From the NCBI RefSeq assembly GCF_900207585.1, contig NZ_OAOP01000001.1:124001-188000 (forward strand): a DNA stretch of 64,000 nucleotides. The letters run 5' to 3'. The translations under genes were made by a program, and so were the position numbers. Below the pieces are notes generated by a model that saw only the letters and a program-made list of their open reading frames with translations, made no database searches and was not told where the DNA came from. Positions 9,074 to 19,121 of this stretch are shown one piece after another. Origin of the DNA: Bacillus oleivorans. Its GTDB lineage: Bacteria > Bacillota > Bacilli > Bacillales > JC228. Position 1 is the stretch's first letter; each line of letters starts with the position of its first letter.

Positions 9074-10093
9074 ATGAATGTAGATAGGGCTTTACAGGTG
9101 CTCGATTCCATGCGACTGCCGAACGGAACTTATACAGCTAGTCTTTCCCAGGATTACAATTACGTTTGGATTCGGGATGTTTGCTATACGGTTCTCCCTT
9201 TTTTAAAGTGGCCTGACGAACGATTTGAAACAGCGTATCATGCTTTATTTGATTTATTTAAAAGCTATGAATGGAAAATCGATATTCATCGGACCAAAAA
9301 ACCCGTTTATTTATATGAGTACATCCATTCTCGTTATTCAACCGATTTAAAGGAACTTCAACAGGAATGGGGTCATGCTCAAAATGATGCAATAGGAGCA
9401 TTTCTCTGGGGAGTTGGAGAAGGCTTTAGCCACGGGCAAAGGGTCATTCGGGATGATAGTGACATTGCGATTTTACAAAAATTGGTTGATTATTTAGAAT
9501 GTATCCGTTACTGGGAAGATGAAGATAATGGTATGTGGGAAGAAAATATGGAAGTTCATGCTTCTAGTGTCGGAGCATGTGTAGCAGGTTTAAAGGCTAT
9601 TAAAATGCTGGTAGAGGTCAAAGATGAGCTTATCATAAATGGAGAAAAAGCGTTACAAAAGCTTCTGCCTCGTGAAAGTATTTCAAAGGAAACAGATCTG
9701 GCGCTGCTTTCCCTCATTTACCCTTATCGCGTGGCAGATAGGCAAATGGCATTAAAAATCCTGGAAAATGTGAATACACATTTAGAAAGAACCTACGGCT
9801 GTATCCGTTATATCAATGATCAGTACTATAACGAAGGCAGTGAAGCAGAATGGTGCTTTGGCTTTCCATGGTTAGGTCTTTGTTATCTGGAGTTAGGCAT
9901 GTTTGAGAAAACACTTGAGTATCTGGAAAAAACCAAAAGGATTGTCCCTGAAAACTGGGAGGTTCCGGAACTGTATATTGGCGGAGCGTTCAAACCGAAT
10001 GGCAATACACCGCTGGCATGGGCTGTTGCGATGGCGTATTTGTTCATGACCCAGATGGAATCCTTCAAAATGTATGGCGAAACCGTTCAATAA
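9074..10093 (+). CDS. GH15-like (glucoamylase-type) protein
   Basis: A 339-residue single-domain (alpha/alpha) barrel protein resembling glycoside hydrolase family 15 and the phosphorylase kinase alpha-like group. Supporting motifs: YNYVWIRDVCYT near the N-terminus (substrate-pocket WxRD), DNGMWEE near residue 155 where GH15 enzymes carry the general acid Glu, and the late segment VPELYIGGAFKPNGNTPLAW typical of the second catalytic half. No signal peptide, so it should act inside the cell, plausibly on glycogen-derived glucans given the adjacent glg genes. RBS AAAGGAG precedes ATG 9074. It has its own strong terminator before glgB. True activity is not certain. Confidence 0.7.
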   Translation: MNVDRALQVLDSMRLPNGTYTASLSQDYNYVWIRDVCYTVLPFLKWPDERFETAYHALFDLFKSYEWKIDIHRTKKPVYLYEYIHSRYSTDLKELQQEWGHAQNDAIGAFLWGVGEGFSHGQRVIRDDSDIAILQKLVDYLECIRYWEDEDNGMWEENMEVHASSVGACVAGLKAIKMLVEVKDELIINGEKALQKLLPRESISKETDLALLSLIYPYRVADRQMALKILENVNTHLERTYGCIRYINDQYYNEGSEAEWCFGFPWLGLCYLELGMFEKTLEYLEKTKRIVPENWEVPELYIGGAFKPNGNTPLAWAVAMAYLFMTQMESFKMYGETVQ

Positions 10094-10108
10094 TAGTGAA
10101 TTAAGGAT

Positions 10109-10169
10109 AAAAGCTCGAGGATGTCTTAAAGAGGGGGTAACCTCTTTTGAGACATCCTCGAGCTTTTTT
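10109..10169 (+). terminator. Very strong terminator between the GH15-like gene and glgB
   Basis: A long hairpin: AAAAGCTCGAGGATGTCT on the left (from 10109) and its complement ending in AGCTTTTTT at 10169, with the arms meeting around 10137. It separates the GH15-like gene from the glgBCDA transcript. Confidence 0.9.
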
Positions 10170-10290
10170 ATATGAATCACTTATTCCCCAAAACTATCTA
10201 TATTTCAACAATAAAAGACATTTTTCATTGAAGGGTTCGCATTTTTCGCAACGAATTTTTCTTTATTACTTTAAATCGAGAGGTATAAAA

Positions 10291-12249
10291 ATGAATAATG
10301 AGACGGGGGTGCTAGAGATGGAAGGGACTATTGCCAAGAGTAAAAGCCAGCTTGTAAGTGAGTTAGATGTATACCTTTTTCATGAAGGAACACTTTATCA
10401 GGCTTATCAAATGCTAGGGGCACATTTCGTTACGTCTGAAGAAGTAAAGGGTGTTCGCTTTGCGGTTTGGGCACCGAATGCCAGAAAGGTTTCGGTGGTA
10501 GGAGATTTTAATCGCTGGGATGGGTCTCATCATCAGATGGAACGGATTCCTCAATCAGGGATATGGGTGCTATTTGTCCCCGGGCTTCAGGAAGGAGAAC
10601 TATACAAATATGAGATTATAACCCCTGATAATACGAAGGTGTTAAGGGCAGACCCATATGCATTTTTCTCAGAAGTCCGGCCCAATACGGCGTCTATTGT
10701 TCACCGGCTGGATACATATGTTTGGCGGGATGACAAATGGATGCAGCAAAGAAAAAAAATAGATCATTTTAAAAAGCCGATGCTTATTTATGAACTTCAC
10801 CTTGGTACATGGAAAAAGAAAGCTGATGGCGAGTTATATTCTTACCGGGAAATAGCCGGCGAACTCATTGATTATGTGGTTTCCTCTGGTTTTACTCACA
10901 TCGAAATCATGCCTATTATGGAGCATCCGTATGACCGTTCCTGGGGTTACCAGATAACAGGTTATTATTCAGTAACTAGCCGATTTGGCACTCCTGAAGA
11001 CTTTATGTACTTTATCGATCAATGCCATCAAAAAGGGGTTGGAGTGATTTTGGATTGGGTCCCTGTACATTTTTGTAAAGATGCCCATGGACTCGGACGA
11101 TTTGATGGGACACCGCTCTATGAACCTATTGATCCGCGCGAAGCAGAAAGGCCCCATTGGGGAACATATAGTTTTGATTATAAAAAGCAAGAGGTTATTA
11201 GCTTTCTCATATCCAATGCAATGTTTTGGCTAGACGTATTCCATCTGGATGGATTTCGCGTTGATGCCGTATCATCCATGATTTATTTAAATCATGATCG
11301 GAATCACCATGAACCTATAAAAAATAAGAATGGCGGAGAGGAAAATTTAGAAGCCGTCGCGTTTACGAAAAAATTAAATGAAGTTATTTTTAAGCATTAT
11401 CCCGAATGTTTAATGATTGCCGAGGAAGCAACGGCGTGGCCGCTAGTAACTGCTCCTACGTATTCAGGGGGACTGGGGTTTAATTATAAATGGAATATGG
11501 GCTGGGTGAACGATTGTTTACGTTATATGTCCTTAGAAGAACATGATAGACCGCACCATCACAATCTATTAACCTTCTCATTTTTCTATGCCTTTTCCGA
11601 AAACTTTATTCTTCCTCTTTCGCATGATGAATTGGTTTATGGGAAGAGATCGCTTTTAAATAAAATGCCGGGAGACTATTGGAAAAAATTCGCGAATCTG
11701 CGCGTGTTTTACGGCTATTTTATGACTCATCCCGGCAAGAAGCTATTATTTATGGGCAGTGAATTTGCCCAGTTTGATGAATGGAAGGATGAAGCCGGGC
11801 TTGATTGGAATTTGTTTGAATATGAACCGCATCAGCAATTTTATGATTATATAAAAAATCTCCATCAATTTTATAAGGATACTAGTTGTTTGTGGCGGCT
11901 AGATCATGAACAGGAAGGGTTTGAGTGGATCAATCCACATGATTCCGGGCAATGTGTCATATCTTTTATGAGAAAGGGGAAACGAAAAGGGGATTACTGC
12001 ATTGTTGTCTGTAATTTTTCATCTCGTGTTTACCATAACTATCGCATAGGGGTTCCGGCGCTCGGAAGCTATTTGGAAATGCTCAATAGCGATTCACCAG
12101 CATTTGGAGGCTCCGGTCAATGTAATCCTCATCCAATCGCAGTAGAGAATCAAGCCTATAACAACCAGCCATATAGTATGGAAATCACGGTTCCTCCGTT
12201 AGGGGTTACGATTTTTATGAAACAGACAAAAAAAAGAGGGGGAAAGTGA
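10291..12249 (+). CDS. glgB: 1,4-alpha-glucan branching enzyme
   Basis: Introduces alpha-1,6 branches into glycogen. Order: N-terminal CBM48 module (FAVWAPNARKVSVVGDFNRW), GH13 barrel and C-terminal beta domain. The catalytic Asp is in GFRVDAVSS (codon at 11263) and the acid Glu in MIAEEAT (codon at 11422); the transition-state His-Asp is in LSHDELVYGK. 652 residues. Start: ATG 10291 is preceded by GAGAGG; ATG 10318 after GGGGGTG is an alternative nine residues shorter. A longer frame opening at 10147 runs through the preceding terminator and is unlikely. The stop codon abuts the glgC start. Confidence 0.93.
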   Translation: MNNETGVLEMEGTIAKSKSQLVSELDVYLFHEGTLYQAYQMLGAHFVTSEEVKGVRFAVWAPNARKVSVVGDFNRWDGSHHQMERIPQSGIWVLFVPGLQEGELYKYEIITPDNTKVLRADPYAFFSEVRPNTASIVHRLDTYVWRDDKWMQQRKKIDHFKKPMLIYELHLGTWKKKADGELYSYREIAGELIDYVVSSGFTHIEIMPIMEHPYDRSWGYQITGYYSVTSRFGTPEDFMYFIDQCHQKGVGVILDWVPVHFCKDAHGLGRFDGTPLYEPIDPREAERPHWGTYSFDYKKQEVISFLISNAMFWLDVFHLDGFRVDAVSSMIYLNHDRNHHEPIKNKNGGEENLEAVAFTKKLNEVIFKHYPECLMIAEEATAWPLVTAPTYSGGLGFNYKWNMGWVNDCLRYMSLEEHDRPHHHNLLTFSFFYAFSENFILPLSHDELVYGKRSLLNKMPGDYWKKFANLRVFYGYFMTHPGKKLLFMGSEFAQFDEWKDEAGLDWNLFEYEPHQQFYDYIKNLHQFYKDTSCLWRLDHEQEGFEWINPHDSGQCVISFMRKGKRKGDYCIVVCNFSSRVYHNYRIGVPALGSYLEMLNSDSPAFGGSGQCNPHPIAVENQAYNNQPYSMEITVPPLGVTIFMKQTKKRGGK

Positions 12250-13410
12250 ATGCAGGCCATAAAAAAATGTGTAGCCATGCTCTTAGCAGGGGGGCAAGGG
12301 ACCAGATTGGGAGAATTAACGAAAGGACTGGCTAAACCTGCTGTTCCATTCGGGGGAAAGTATAGAATCATTGATTTTGCCTTAAGCAATTGCAGTCATT
12401 CCGGAATCCAATCAGTAGGGGTTTTAACGCAATACGAACCTCATCTATTAAATGCTTATGTTGGAAATGGGTCAACCTGGGATTTAGATCGGAAATTTGG
12501 CGGTGTAGATGTTCTTCCGCCTTATAAGGGGCATGATGGAGGACAGTGGTATATGGGAACAGCCAATGCTGTGTTCCAAAATATTCATTATATTGAACAA
12601 AAGAACCCTGAATATGTTCTCGTTATTTCTGGTGATCACATCTACAAAATGGATTATAACCGTCTGCTCCAATTTCATTTGGAAAAGGGTGCAGATGCGA
12701 CTATTGCAGTCATTGAGGTTCCGTGGCAGGAAGCAAGCCGGTTTGGAATTTTAACGGCAAATGAAGAAAATCGAATTACAGAATTTCATGAAAAACCAGC
12801 ACATCCAAGGAGTAACCTCGCGTCCATGGGAATCTATATCTTTAATTGGAAGCTGCTGAAAGATTATTTAATAGCCGATGAAAAAGATCCGCTTTCCTCT
12901 CATGACTTTGGTAAAGATGTGATTCCAAAAATGCTTGCCGATCAGATCAATCTATTTGCCTGCAAATTCAGCGGGTACTGGAAGGATGTCGGAACCGTTC
13001 AAAGTCTCTGGGAGGCACATATGGATTTGTTAGAAGAAAATCCTGAATTGGACTTATACGATACAGACTGGAAAATTTACTCTGTAAATGCCAATTTGCC
13101 TCCTCATTATATTGCACCAGGAGCTCAGATTAAACAGTCATTAATCAATGAAGGCTGCAGAATATACGGCAGTGTGATTCGTTCGGTTCTGTCTCATAAT
13201 GTCCAGGTCGGATCGGATACGGTGATTGAAGATTCGGTGATTATGCCCGATGTTACGATTGGAAACAACGTAATCATTGAAAGGGCCATCATTGCAGGCG
13301 GAACAGTAATTGAGGATGGAGTAAGGATCGGTTCCTCTAATACGCATGATGAAATTATTTTAATTGGAGAAAATCAGCGGATAACAAGTAATATTCAAAA
13401 AGCATTGTAG
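12250..13410 (+). CDS. glgC: Glucose-1-phosphate adenylyltransferase (catalytic subunit)
   Basis: Makes ADP-glucose, the donor for glycogen synthesis. 386 residues: a nucleotidyltransferase domain with [15 protein letters not shown] near the N-terminus and [13 protein letters not shown], then a C-terminal left-handed beta-helix with hexapeptide repeats ([19 protein letters not shown]). The ATG follows the glgB stop directly (TGA-ATG), implying translational coupling. It pairs with GlgD, as in Bacillus and Geobacillus where the two form a heteromer. Confidence 0.94.
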   Translation: MQAIKKCVAMLLAGGQGTRLGELTKGLAKPAVPFGGKYRIIDFALSNCSHSGIQSVGVLTQYEPHLLNAYVGNGSTWDLDRKFGGVDVLPPYKGHDGGQWYMGTANAVFQNIHYIEQKNPEYVLVISGDHIYKMDYNRLLQFHLEKGADATIAVIEVPWQEASRFGILTANEENRITEFHEKPAHPRSNLASMGIYIFNWKLLKDYLIADEKDPLSSHDFGKDVIPKMLADQINLFACKFSGYWKDVGTVQSLWEAHMDLLEENPELDLYDTDWKIYSVNANLPPHYIAPGAQIKQSLINEGCRIYGSVIRSVLSHNVQVGSDTVIEDSVIMPDVTIGNNVIIERAIIAGGTVIEDGVRIGSSNTHDEIILIGENQRITSNIQKAL

Positions 13411-13450
13411 GACGATCTAAATAAAGATTACGAACAAGGAGACGGGTAAG

Positions 13451-14548
13451 ATGAGAGACGTATTAGGTGTGATTAACTTAATGAATGAAAATCAATTTTT
13501 AAAAGAATTGACCACATCTCGGTGTTTAGCCTCTGTTCCATTTGGAGGACGCTACCGATTAATAGATTTTACCCTGTCTGATTATATTCATGCCGATATT
13601 ACTCAAGTGGCGGTGTTTGCCAAAGAAAAATATCGGTCTCTTATGGATCACCTTGATTCCGGCAAAGAATGGGACTTAGACCGGCATACAGGAGGGTTAT
13701 TTATTTTGCCTCCGCTTCATCCCGGGGAAAGAATGAGGGGGGATCTTCAACAGTTTTTTGATCATATTATGTTTTTTCAAAGATCACCAGCTGACACAGT
13801 TATTATCTCTCCAGGTCATCATATCTGTGAAATGGACTATACCGATCTCATTGACTTCCATAACCGAAATAATGCCGATATAACGGTTGTATATAAGGAT
13901 TTTAACGGAACACCGGTTTACAAACCAGTCTATCACCAATGTTCAATCGACAATAATGAAAATGTGACCGATATTCAGTTGTACACAACTCCGCAAACGG
14001 GGGACCTTGTATGTCTTGAAACCTATTGTCTTAATAAAAATCTTTTAGTGGATTTAATCTATAGGTGTGTGGAAAACGATGAATACGACTTATTGAAGGA
14101 TGCCATAAAGGCAAACCTTCATTACTATAAAGTAAAAGGGTATCGCTTGCCTGGCGAAATGCTATTTATGCATTCAATGGAAAGTTTTTATGAATGCAAT
14201 ATGGCTTTTTTAAACCCAAAGGTGATGCAAGCTTTTTTTAATGATAAACGAGATGTATTTACGAAAATTAAGCACGAAGCTCCTGCTAAATACGGCCATT
14301 GCTCAAAGGTATCACACTCATTGGTTGCGAATGGCTGTGAAATTCAAGGGGTCGTAGAAAATAGTATTCTTTTTCGCGGGGTAACCGTACAAAAAGGAGC
14401 AGTCGTTAAAAATAGTATTATTATGCAAAAAAGTGTGATTGAAGAAGGAGCATACGTTGAAAATGTCATTACGGATAAGCAGGCTAAAATTACAAGGGAT
14501 AAGGTAATAAAAGGACCGAGAGTCATTAAAAAGGCAGAAACGATTTAA
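13451..14548 (+). CDS. glgD: Glycogen biosynthesis protein GlgD (ADP-glucose pyrophosphorylase regulatory subunit)
   Basis: A 365-residue paralogue of GlgC with the same fold but a degenerate active site: the glycine-rich AGGxGTRL loop is absent from the N-terminus (MRDVLGVINLMNENQFLKEL), while FGGRYRLIDFTLSDY and the C-terminal hexapeptide repeats remain. In Bacillaceae GlgD modulates GlgC in a heteromeric enzyme. RBS AAGGAGACGGG lies just upstream; 40 bp after glgC and 14 bp before glgA, so all belong to one operon. Confidence 0.92.
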   Translation: MRDVLGVINLMNENQFLKELTTSRCLASVPFGGRYRLIDFTLSDYIHADITQVAVFAKEKYRSLMDHLDSGKEWDLDRHTGGLFILPPLHPGERMRGDLQQFFDHIMFFQRSPADTVIISPGHHICEMDYTDLIDFHNRNNADITVVYKDFNGTPVYKPVYHQCSIDNNENVTDIQLYTTPQTGDLVCLETYCLNKNLLVDLIYRCVENDEYDLLKDAIKANLHYYKVKGYRLPGEMLFMHSMESFYECNMAFLNPKVMQAFFNDKRDVFTKIKHEAPAKYGHCSKVSHSLVANGCEIQGVVENSILFRGVTVQKGAVVKNSIIMQKSVIEEGAYVENVITDKQAKITRDKVIKGPRVIKKAETI

Positions 14549-14562
14549 AAGGGAGGTTTGAA

Positions 14563-16011
14563 ATGAACGTTCTATTCGCTGCATCAGAATGTGCCCCTTT
14601 TATCAAAACGGGCGGTCTCGGGGATGTAATCGGTGCGCTGCCTAAAGCGTTACAGAAACTTGGTGTAGAGGTATCCGTGATTTTGCCTAAATACAGCGAC
14701 CTCCCTTTCTGGTATAAAGAGCAAATGAATTTTGTAACAAGTATTGAAGTGCCGGTGGGCTGGCGGATGCAATATTGCGGTATCGAAACATATGAATGGG
14801 AAGGGATCACGTATTATTTTTTAGATAACGAATACTATTTTAAAAGACATGGAAGCTACGGCTTTTTTGATGATGGAGAAAGATTTGCCTTTTTCTCGAG
14901 GGCTGTATTAGAAGCCATTCCCTATCTTAAAGTAAAACCAGACCTTATCCACTGTCATGATTGGCAAACTGGACCGATTCCGGTATTGTTAAAGGCCCAT
15001 TTTAAAAAACACCCCTTTTATTCTGAGATTAAAACGATTTTTACGATTCATAATCTCCGATATCAGGGGGTTTACCCCAAATCCGTTCTTTGGGAGCTGC
15101 TCGATTTAAGTGAGCTGTATTTTCATATGGATGCATTAGAATTTCATGGACAAGTCAGTTACATGAAAGCTGGACTTGCGTTTGCAGATTATATAACGAC
15201 GGTAAGTCCAACATATGCCGCAGAAATACAAATGCCATATTACGGTGAAAATCTAGATGGATTTTTAAGAAAACGAAGTCTGAAATTGCGTGGAATTATT
15301 AATGGGATTGATACCGAAACATATGATCCAAGAACAGATGCAGATATTTTTACCCCGTATTTCAATTATGAAGGAAAAGTAAAAAATAAGATCATGCTTC
15401 AGCAAGCCTTAAAGCTTCCAATAGACAGCGATATCCCTATTATTGCAATGGTGACACGGCTTGTCGATCAGAAGGGAATTGACCTTGTCCTCCATGTATT
15501 CAGGGAAATCATGAGTCACAGCGTCCAATTTATTATTCTTGGAACAGGAGAAGAACGTTATGAAAACGCCTTTCGGGCATTAGCTGAAGAATTTCCGAAG
15601 CAAGTGTCGGCTCATATTTATTTTGACGAAACCCTGGCAAGAAAGATATATGCAGGGTCCGACCTATTTCTCATGCCATCTCAATTTGAACCATGCGGAA
15701 TTGGTCAGCTTCTCGCTCTTCGCTATGGCACCCTCCCTATTGTAAGAGTGACAGGGGGACTGAAAGATACGGTAGTTCCATATGATGAGTTAAAGGATCT
15801 CGGAAATGCCTTTAGTTTTGCGAATTATAATGCCCACGATATGCTTTATACGGTTGAACGGGCTCTTATGCTTTATCGATTTCAGCCCAATACATGGAAG
15901 AAGCTTGTTTCTCGGGCGATGGAACAAGATTTCAGCTGGCAAGCTTCCGCGTATGAATACAAGCAGCTATATCAATCGTTATTGCCTAAGGGATCAATGG
16001 AACTTGTCTGA
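14563..16011 (+). CDS. glgA: Glycogen synthase (ADP-glucose), GT5
   Basis: Elongates glycogen from ADP-glucose. 482 residues, the usual size. The GT-B fold is indicated by the N-terminal SECAPFIKTGGLGDVIGALP (the KTGGLGDV loop binds ADP-glucose) and the C-terminal ETLARKIYAGSDLFLMPS followed by FEPCGIGQLLALRYGTLP. GGAGG precedes the ATG. It is the last synthetic gene of the glg block; the glgP phosphorylase gene found after glgA in B. subtilis is absent here. No convincing terminator follows directly. Confidence 0.95.
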   Translation: MNVLFAASECAPFIKTGGLGDVIGALPKALQKLGVEVSVILPKYSDLPFWYKEQMNFVTSIEVPVGWRMQYCGIETYEWEGITYYFLDNEYYFKRHGSYGFFDDGERFAFFSRAVLEAIPYLKVKPDLIHCHDWQTGPIPVLLKAHFKKHPFYSEIKTIFTIHNLRYQGVYPKSVLWELLDLSELYFHMDALEFHGQVSYMKAGLAFADYITTVSPTYAAEIQMPYYGENLDGFLRKRSLKLRGIINGIDTETYDPRTDADIFTPYFNYEGKVKNKIMLQQALKLPIDSDIPIIAMVTRLVDQKGIDLVLHVFREIMSHSVQFIILGTGEERYENAFRALAEEFPKQVSAHIYFDETLARKIYAGSDLFLMPSQFEPCGIGQLLALRYGTLPIVRVTGGLKDTVVPYDELKDLGNAFSFANYNAHDMLYTVERALMLYRFQPNTWKKLVSRAMEQDFSWQASAYEYKQLYQSLLPKGSMELV

Positions 16012-16134
16012 TTTATTAATAAAACGCTATTTGACAAAAAATCTCACCTTTTATAAATGTATATGGTCGTTACATGCTATTCCACTCCGTAATTGGAAAT
16101 ACTACTTAGTATCATCCGTTATGGAGTGATTATT

Positions 16135-16980
16135 TTGCATTATGGACCTTGGTGTTATGGATCTCTATTTGGCATTGCCATAATCTTATTAATTATTTCC
16201 TGTAAGAAAGCAAAAACTAAAAGGGTTTTTCTTCTGTTTTTTGCCGTAACTGGTTCACTTCTCTTTTTTGATTACTTGATTTATGTTTGGGGTGAAGCCT
16301 ATCAATATTACCCAAATATTATAAGAGGAAAGTATGATTCGAAACTGGGGAGTTATATAAATGCTGTGATTATTGCTTCTACGGCTACTCTTTATTCTGT
16401 ATTTCAAGCTGGCAGACTATGGAGTCTCGGGTTAGCGATTCTTTATACAATGATTGAAATCCTTTTTCTCAGAATAGGGGTCTATCAACATCATTGGTGG
16501 AAGTTCTGGTATACCCTTATTTTGTTGTTTGTTTTCTTCCCTGTGATTAAGGGCTGGTGGAATCGCATTAACTATGCACATCGAAGCATTTTATCCCTAT
16601 TAACGCTAATTTGCTGTTTTTACGCAATTCGTATAATCCTTGCTTTTTTCCAATACGGGCTATTAGAGGTCAGAACCTTTCATGTGGAATCGATTGTAAG
16701 GATTGGGAAAGAGAGTATCGCACTAAATTCGCTGATTTTATTACCCGTCAGTATATTCCTCTCTTGTTTAATTTTCTTCAGAATAAATAAAACCTGGCTT
16801 TTAATCGGAATCGTTCTCTCTTCTATAATAGATTTAGGATTTAAAAGTCTTGGGATGATTAGTGCCCGGGTACCATGGGATTGGATGTATTACCTGGCAG
16901 CAGATTGTGTAAGCGTATTGGCTGTTATCTATTTTGCTAAAATGTTAAAACAAGAGGAAAGGCTGCCCTTCAATAGGTAG
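16135..16980 (+). CDS. CBO0543-like multi-pass membrane protein
   Basis: About 281 residues with seven or eight hydrophobic segments and no soluble domain. The region RGKYDSKLGSYINAV and the aromatic IGVYQHHWWKFWYT resemble the CBO0543 family of Firmicutes membrane proteins, whose function is unknown. Start is uncertain: TTG 16135 follows a GGAG at suitable spacing; a TTG at 16093 gives a 14-residue extension. It lies 120 bp after glgA on the same strand and may be read through, but a link to glycogen is not evident. Confidence 0.6.
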   Translation: MHYGPWCYGSLFGIAIILLIISCKKAKTKRVFLLFFAVTGSLLFFDYLIYVWGEAYQYYPNIIRGKYDSKLGSYINAVIIASTATLYSVFQAGRLWSLGLAILYTMIEILFLRIGVYQHHWWKFWYTLILLFVFFPVIKGWWNRINYAHRSILSLLTLICCFYAIRIILAFFQYGLLEVRTFHVESIVRIGKESIALNSLILLPVSIFLSCLIFFRINKTWLLIGIVLSSIIDLGFKSLGMISARVPWDWMYYLAADCVSVLAVIYFAKMLKQEERLPFNR

Positions 16981-16986
16981 CCTTTT
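16960..16986 (+). terminator. Terminator overlapping the end of the membrane protein gene
   Basis: AGGCTGCC (16960-16967) pairs with GGTAGCCT (16976-16983), followed by TTT. The stem includes the last codons of the gene. Confidence 0.55.
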
Positions 16987-17039
16987 AAAAGTTTTAAGTA
17001 AACAACCTAATAGTATTAGTAAAAGAATTATTTATTGCT

Positions 17040-17411
17040 TTATGACGTATGAATTTCGCTCATTAAAGCATGGGTATTTCCCTCTGAATCGTTAAAAAAC
17101 GCCATCCAAGTTTCGACATCCCCCATCTTAGCTATCAAATGCGGTTCGTCAATAAACGTAACCCCTCTTTCCATCAAAGACTCAAAAGATTCTTTGAGGT
17201 TATCTACCTCAAAATAAATGACTGAACTAGGATGGGCAAACTGCTCCTGCTCTGGCAGACTTAGAAATAAACGAATGCCGTTGCACTCAAAGAACGCGAG
17301 ATTCCCGGTCTGAAACAGGAAAGGGAGCTGAAGGGATACCTGATAGAAATGAATAGCCCTTTCCAAATTTTTAACGGGTACTAAGATTTGCCTGACGTTT
17401 TTAATGTCCAT
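17040..17411 (-). CDS. VOC (glyoxalase-fold) family protein
   Basis: About 123 residues, one vicinal-oxygen-chelate module pair. Recognisable features are the opening strand VRQILVPVKNLERAIHFYQ, YFEVDNLKESFESLMERGV in the middle, and MAFFNDSEGNTHALM at the end, where VOC proteins supply a metal ligand. Family members include glyoxalases, dioxygenases and antibiotic-binding proteins; specificity is not readable. ATG 17411 is spaced 11 bases from AGGAG; ATG 17420 and GTG 17423 are too close to it. Single gene. Confidence 0.8.
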   Translation of the reverse strand: MDIKNVRQILVPVKNLERAIHFYQVSLQLPFLFQTGNLAFFECNGIRLFLSLPEQEQFAHPSSVIYFEVDNLKESFESLMERGVTFIDEPHLIAKMGDVETWMAFFNDSEGNTHALMSEIHTS

Positions 17412-17598
17412 ATGATTCATCACTCCTATATAAGCTTACAAAATAAATTTCTATAAACATGAACCATTCTCCTTTAGTCGCTAATCTTATGTATTTCAGG
17501 GTTATGAACCCATTTTTAAAAAATGGTGGACAATCACACGTTCGCATTCCGGCATATTTCATACCTTATAGGGAGCCAGACTTTAAGGAGGATGAAAT

Positions 17599-18921
17599 AT
17601 GTTTGGATATTCCATGGTTCAAATGGTTCGTACGAATGCTCATAAACTGGATCGGCCATTACGCGAAAAAGTTCTTAACATGTATAAACCGTTTAAAATG
17701 ACTCCTTGTATTCTTCATAATATGTTCGAGAGCTTTTTGAAAAAGACTCGAAAGTTTCCTGTCATCATAGAGTTTGAGAAAGATCATTTTGAAGAAGGCT
17801 GCCTGCAAATCGGCCAAGTTGTTCAATCTAAGGCAAGATGTAAAATGAAAAATACATTTCAAGTAATCTCATGCAGCAGTGCTGAGGTTACGCCAGATGC
17901 TTTAGAAGAAATCCTAACAAGCTGCAGTCATGTCCGTAAAATTTACCTAAATCGTGAAGTAAAAGCTTTTTTAGACAATGCAGTATCATCAGCAAATGCA
18001 AAAAATATAGAGAGAAATGGGACCGTTCTTACCGGTAAAGGAGTGACGGTGGCGGTTATTGATACAGGTGTATATCCGCATACAGATCTTGAGGGAAGAA
18101 TTGTAGACTTTGTAGATTTTGTTAACGAAAGAACGGACCCTTATGATGACAATGGTCATGGCACTCACTGTGCCGGGGATGTGGCGGGAAATGGCGCAGC
18201 TTCCTCCGGACAATACGCAGGTCCAGCCCCAGAAGCTAACATTATTGGTGTTAAAGTATTGGATAAAATGGGCTCAGGTTCGTTAGATACGGTGATGCAA
18301 GGAGTCGAATGGTGTATTCTCTATAATCAGAACAACCCGCAACATAAAATTAATATTATCAGTATGTCATTGGGGAGTACGGCTCAGCCATTTGAAAATG
18401 AAAATGATGACCCAATGGTACAAATAGTGGAGAGAGCTTGGGACGAAGGGATTGTTGTATGTGTAGCGGCTGGAAATGAGGGACCTGAGGCGAGAACAAT
18501 CGCTAGTCCGGGGGTAAGCGATAAAGTGATTACTGTTGGAGCCTTAGACGACCGTGATACAGCTGCAAGAGAGGACGATGATGTAGCTAGCTTCTCAAGC
18601 AGGGGTCCATCAATCTACGGGGAATCAAAACCGGATATTTTAGCCCCGGGGGTTAATATAATATCTCTGCGATCTCCTAATTCATTTTTAGATAAGCTGC
18701 AAAAAACAAGTAGAATCGGAACAGAGTATACTGTAATGTCCGGAACCTCAATGGCGACTCCAATCTGTGCAGGAATTGTGGCTTTGCTGCTTCAGTCCAA
18801 TCCGAACTATACCCCACAGCAAGTAAAAGATTCATTAAAAAATGGAGCGGATATGTGGAAAGACCGTGATCCTAATGTATATGGAGCCGGTTATATCAAT
18901 GCTGAAAAATCAATACCGTAA
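17599..18921 (+). CDS. aprX: Intracellular-type serine protease AprX (S8 subtilase)
   Basis: Subtilisin-family protease of 440 residues, matching B. subtilis AprX (about 442). Catalytic triad: D155 (VAVIDTGVYPH), H187 (NGHGTHCAG) and S384 (SGTSMATP); oxyanion Asn is N293 (AAGNEGP). Residues 1-130 form an N-terminal propeptide-like region without a secretion signal, consistent with a cytoplasmic location. RBS AAGGAGG is ideal for ATG 17599. A CATACCTTA at 17560-17568 resembles a sporulation sigma (E/K) -10 element, without a convincing -35. Terminated at 18941. Confidence 0.93.
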   Translation: MFGYSMVQMVRTNAHKLDRPLREKVLNMYKPFKMTPCILHNMFESFLKKTRKFPVIIEFEKDHFEEGCLQIGQVVQSKARCKMKNTFQVISCSSAEVTPDALEEILTSCSHVRKIYLNREVKAFLDNAVSSANAKNIERNGTVLTGKGVTVAVIDTGVYPHTDLEGRIVDFVDFVNERTDPYDDNGHGTHCAGDVAGNGAASSGQYAGPAPEANIIGVKVLDKMGSGSLDTVMQGVEWCILYNQNNPQHKINIISMSLGSTAQPFENENDDPMVQIVERAWDEGIVVCVAAGNEGPEARTIASPGVSDKVITVGALDDRDTAAREDDDVASFSSRGPSIYGESKPDILAPGVNIISLRSPNSFLDKLQKTSRIGTEYTVMSGTSMATPICAGIVALLLQSNPNYTPQQVKDSLKNGADMWKDRDPNVYGAGYINAEKSIP

Positions 18922-18940
18922 CATTTTCGTTAAGTAAACG

Positions 18941-18972
18941 AAACGGGCCAGGTGACTGAGCCCGTTTTTTCC
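18941..18972 (+). terminator. Terminator after aprX
   Basis: AAACGGGC (18941-18948) pairs with GCCCGTTT (18960-18967), with a T run. Confidence 0.85.
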
Positions 18973-19121
18973 TGTTTAAACAGCGATTTTTTTTCGATTT
19001 AATCTTTTCTAAACTTCCTCCTGCAATTGAGCCTATAATTTTAGATTTATAGAAAAATAAAAAATTGATAGAATTAAAGTAATAGAATGATAATGACTTT
19101 TCAGAAAGAAGGCTATTGCTC

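Noticed and set aside
10147-10290. Longer N-terminus for GlgB
   Set aside because: The extension is translated from the 3' arm of a strong terminator and lacks an RBS; ATG 10291 fits better.
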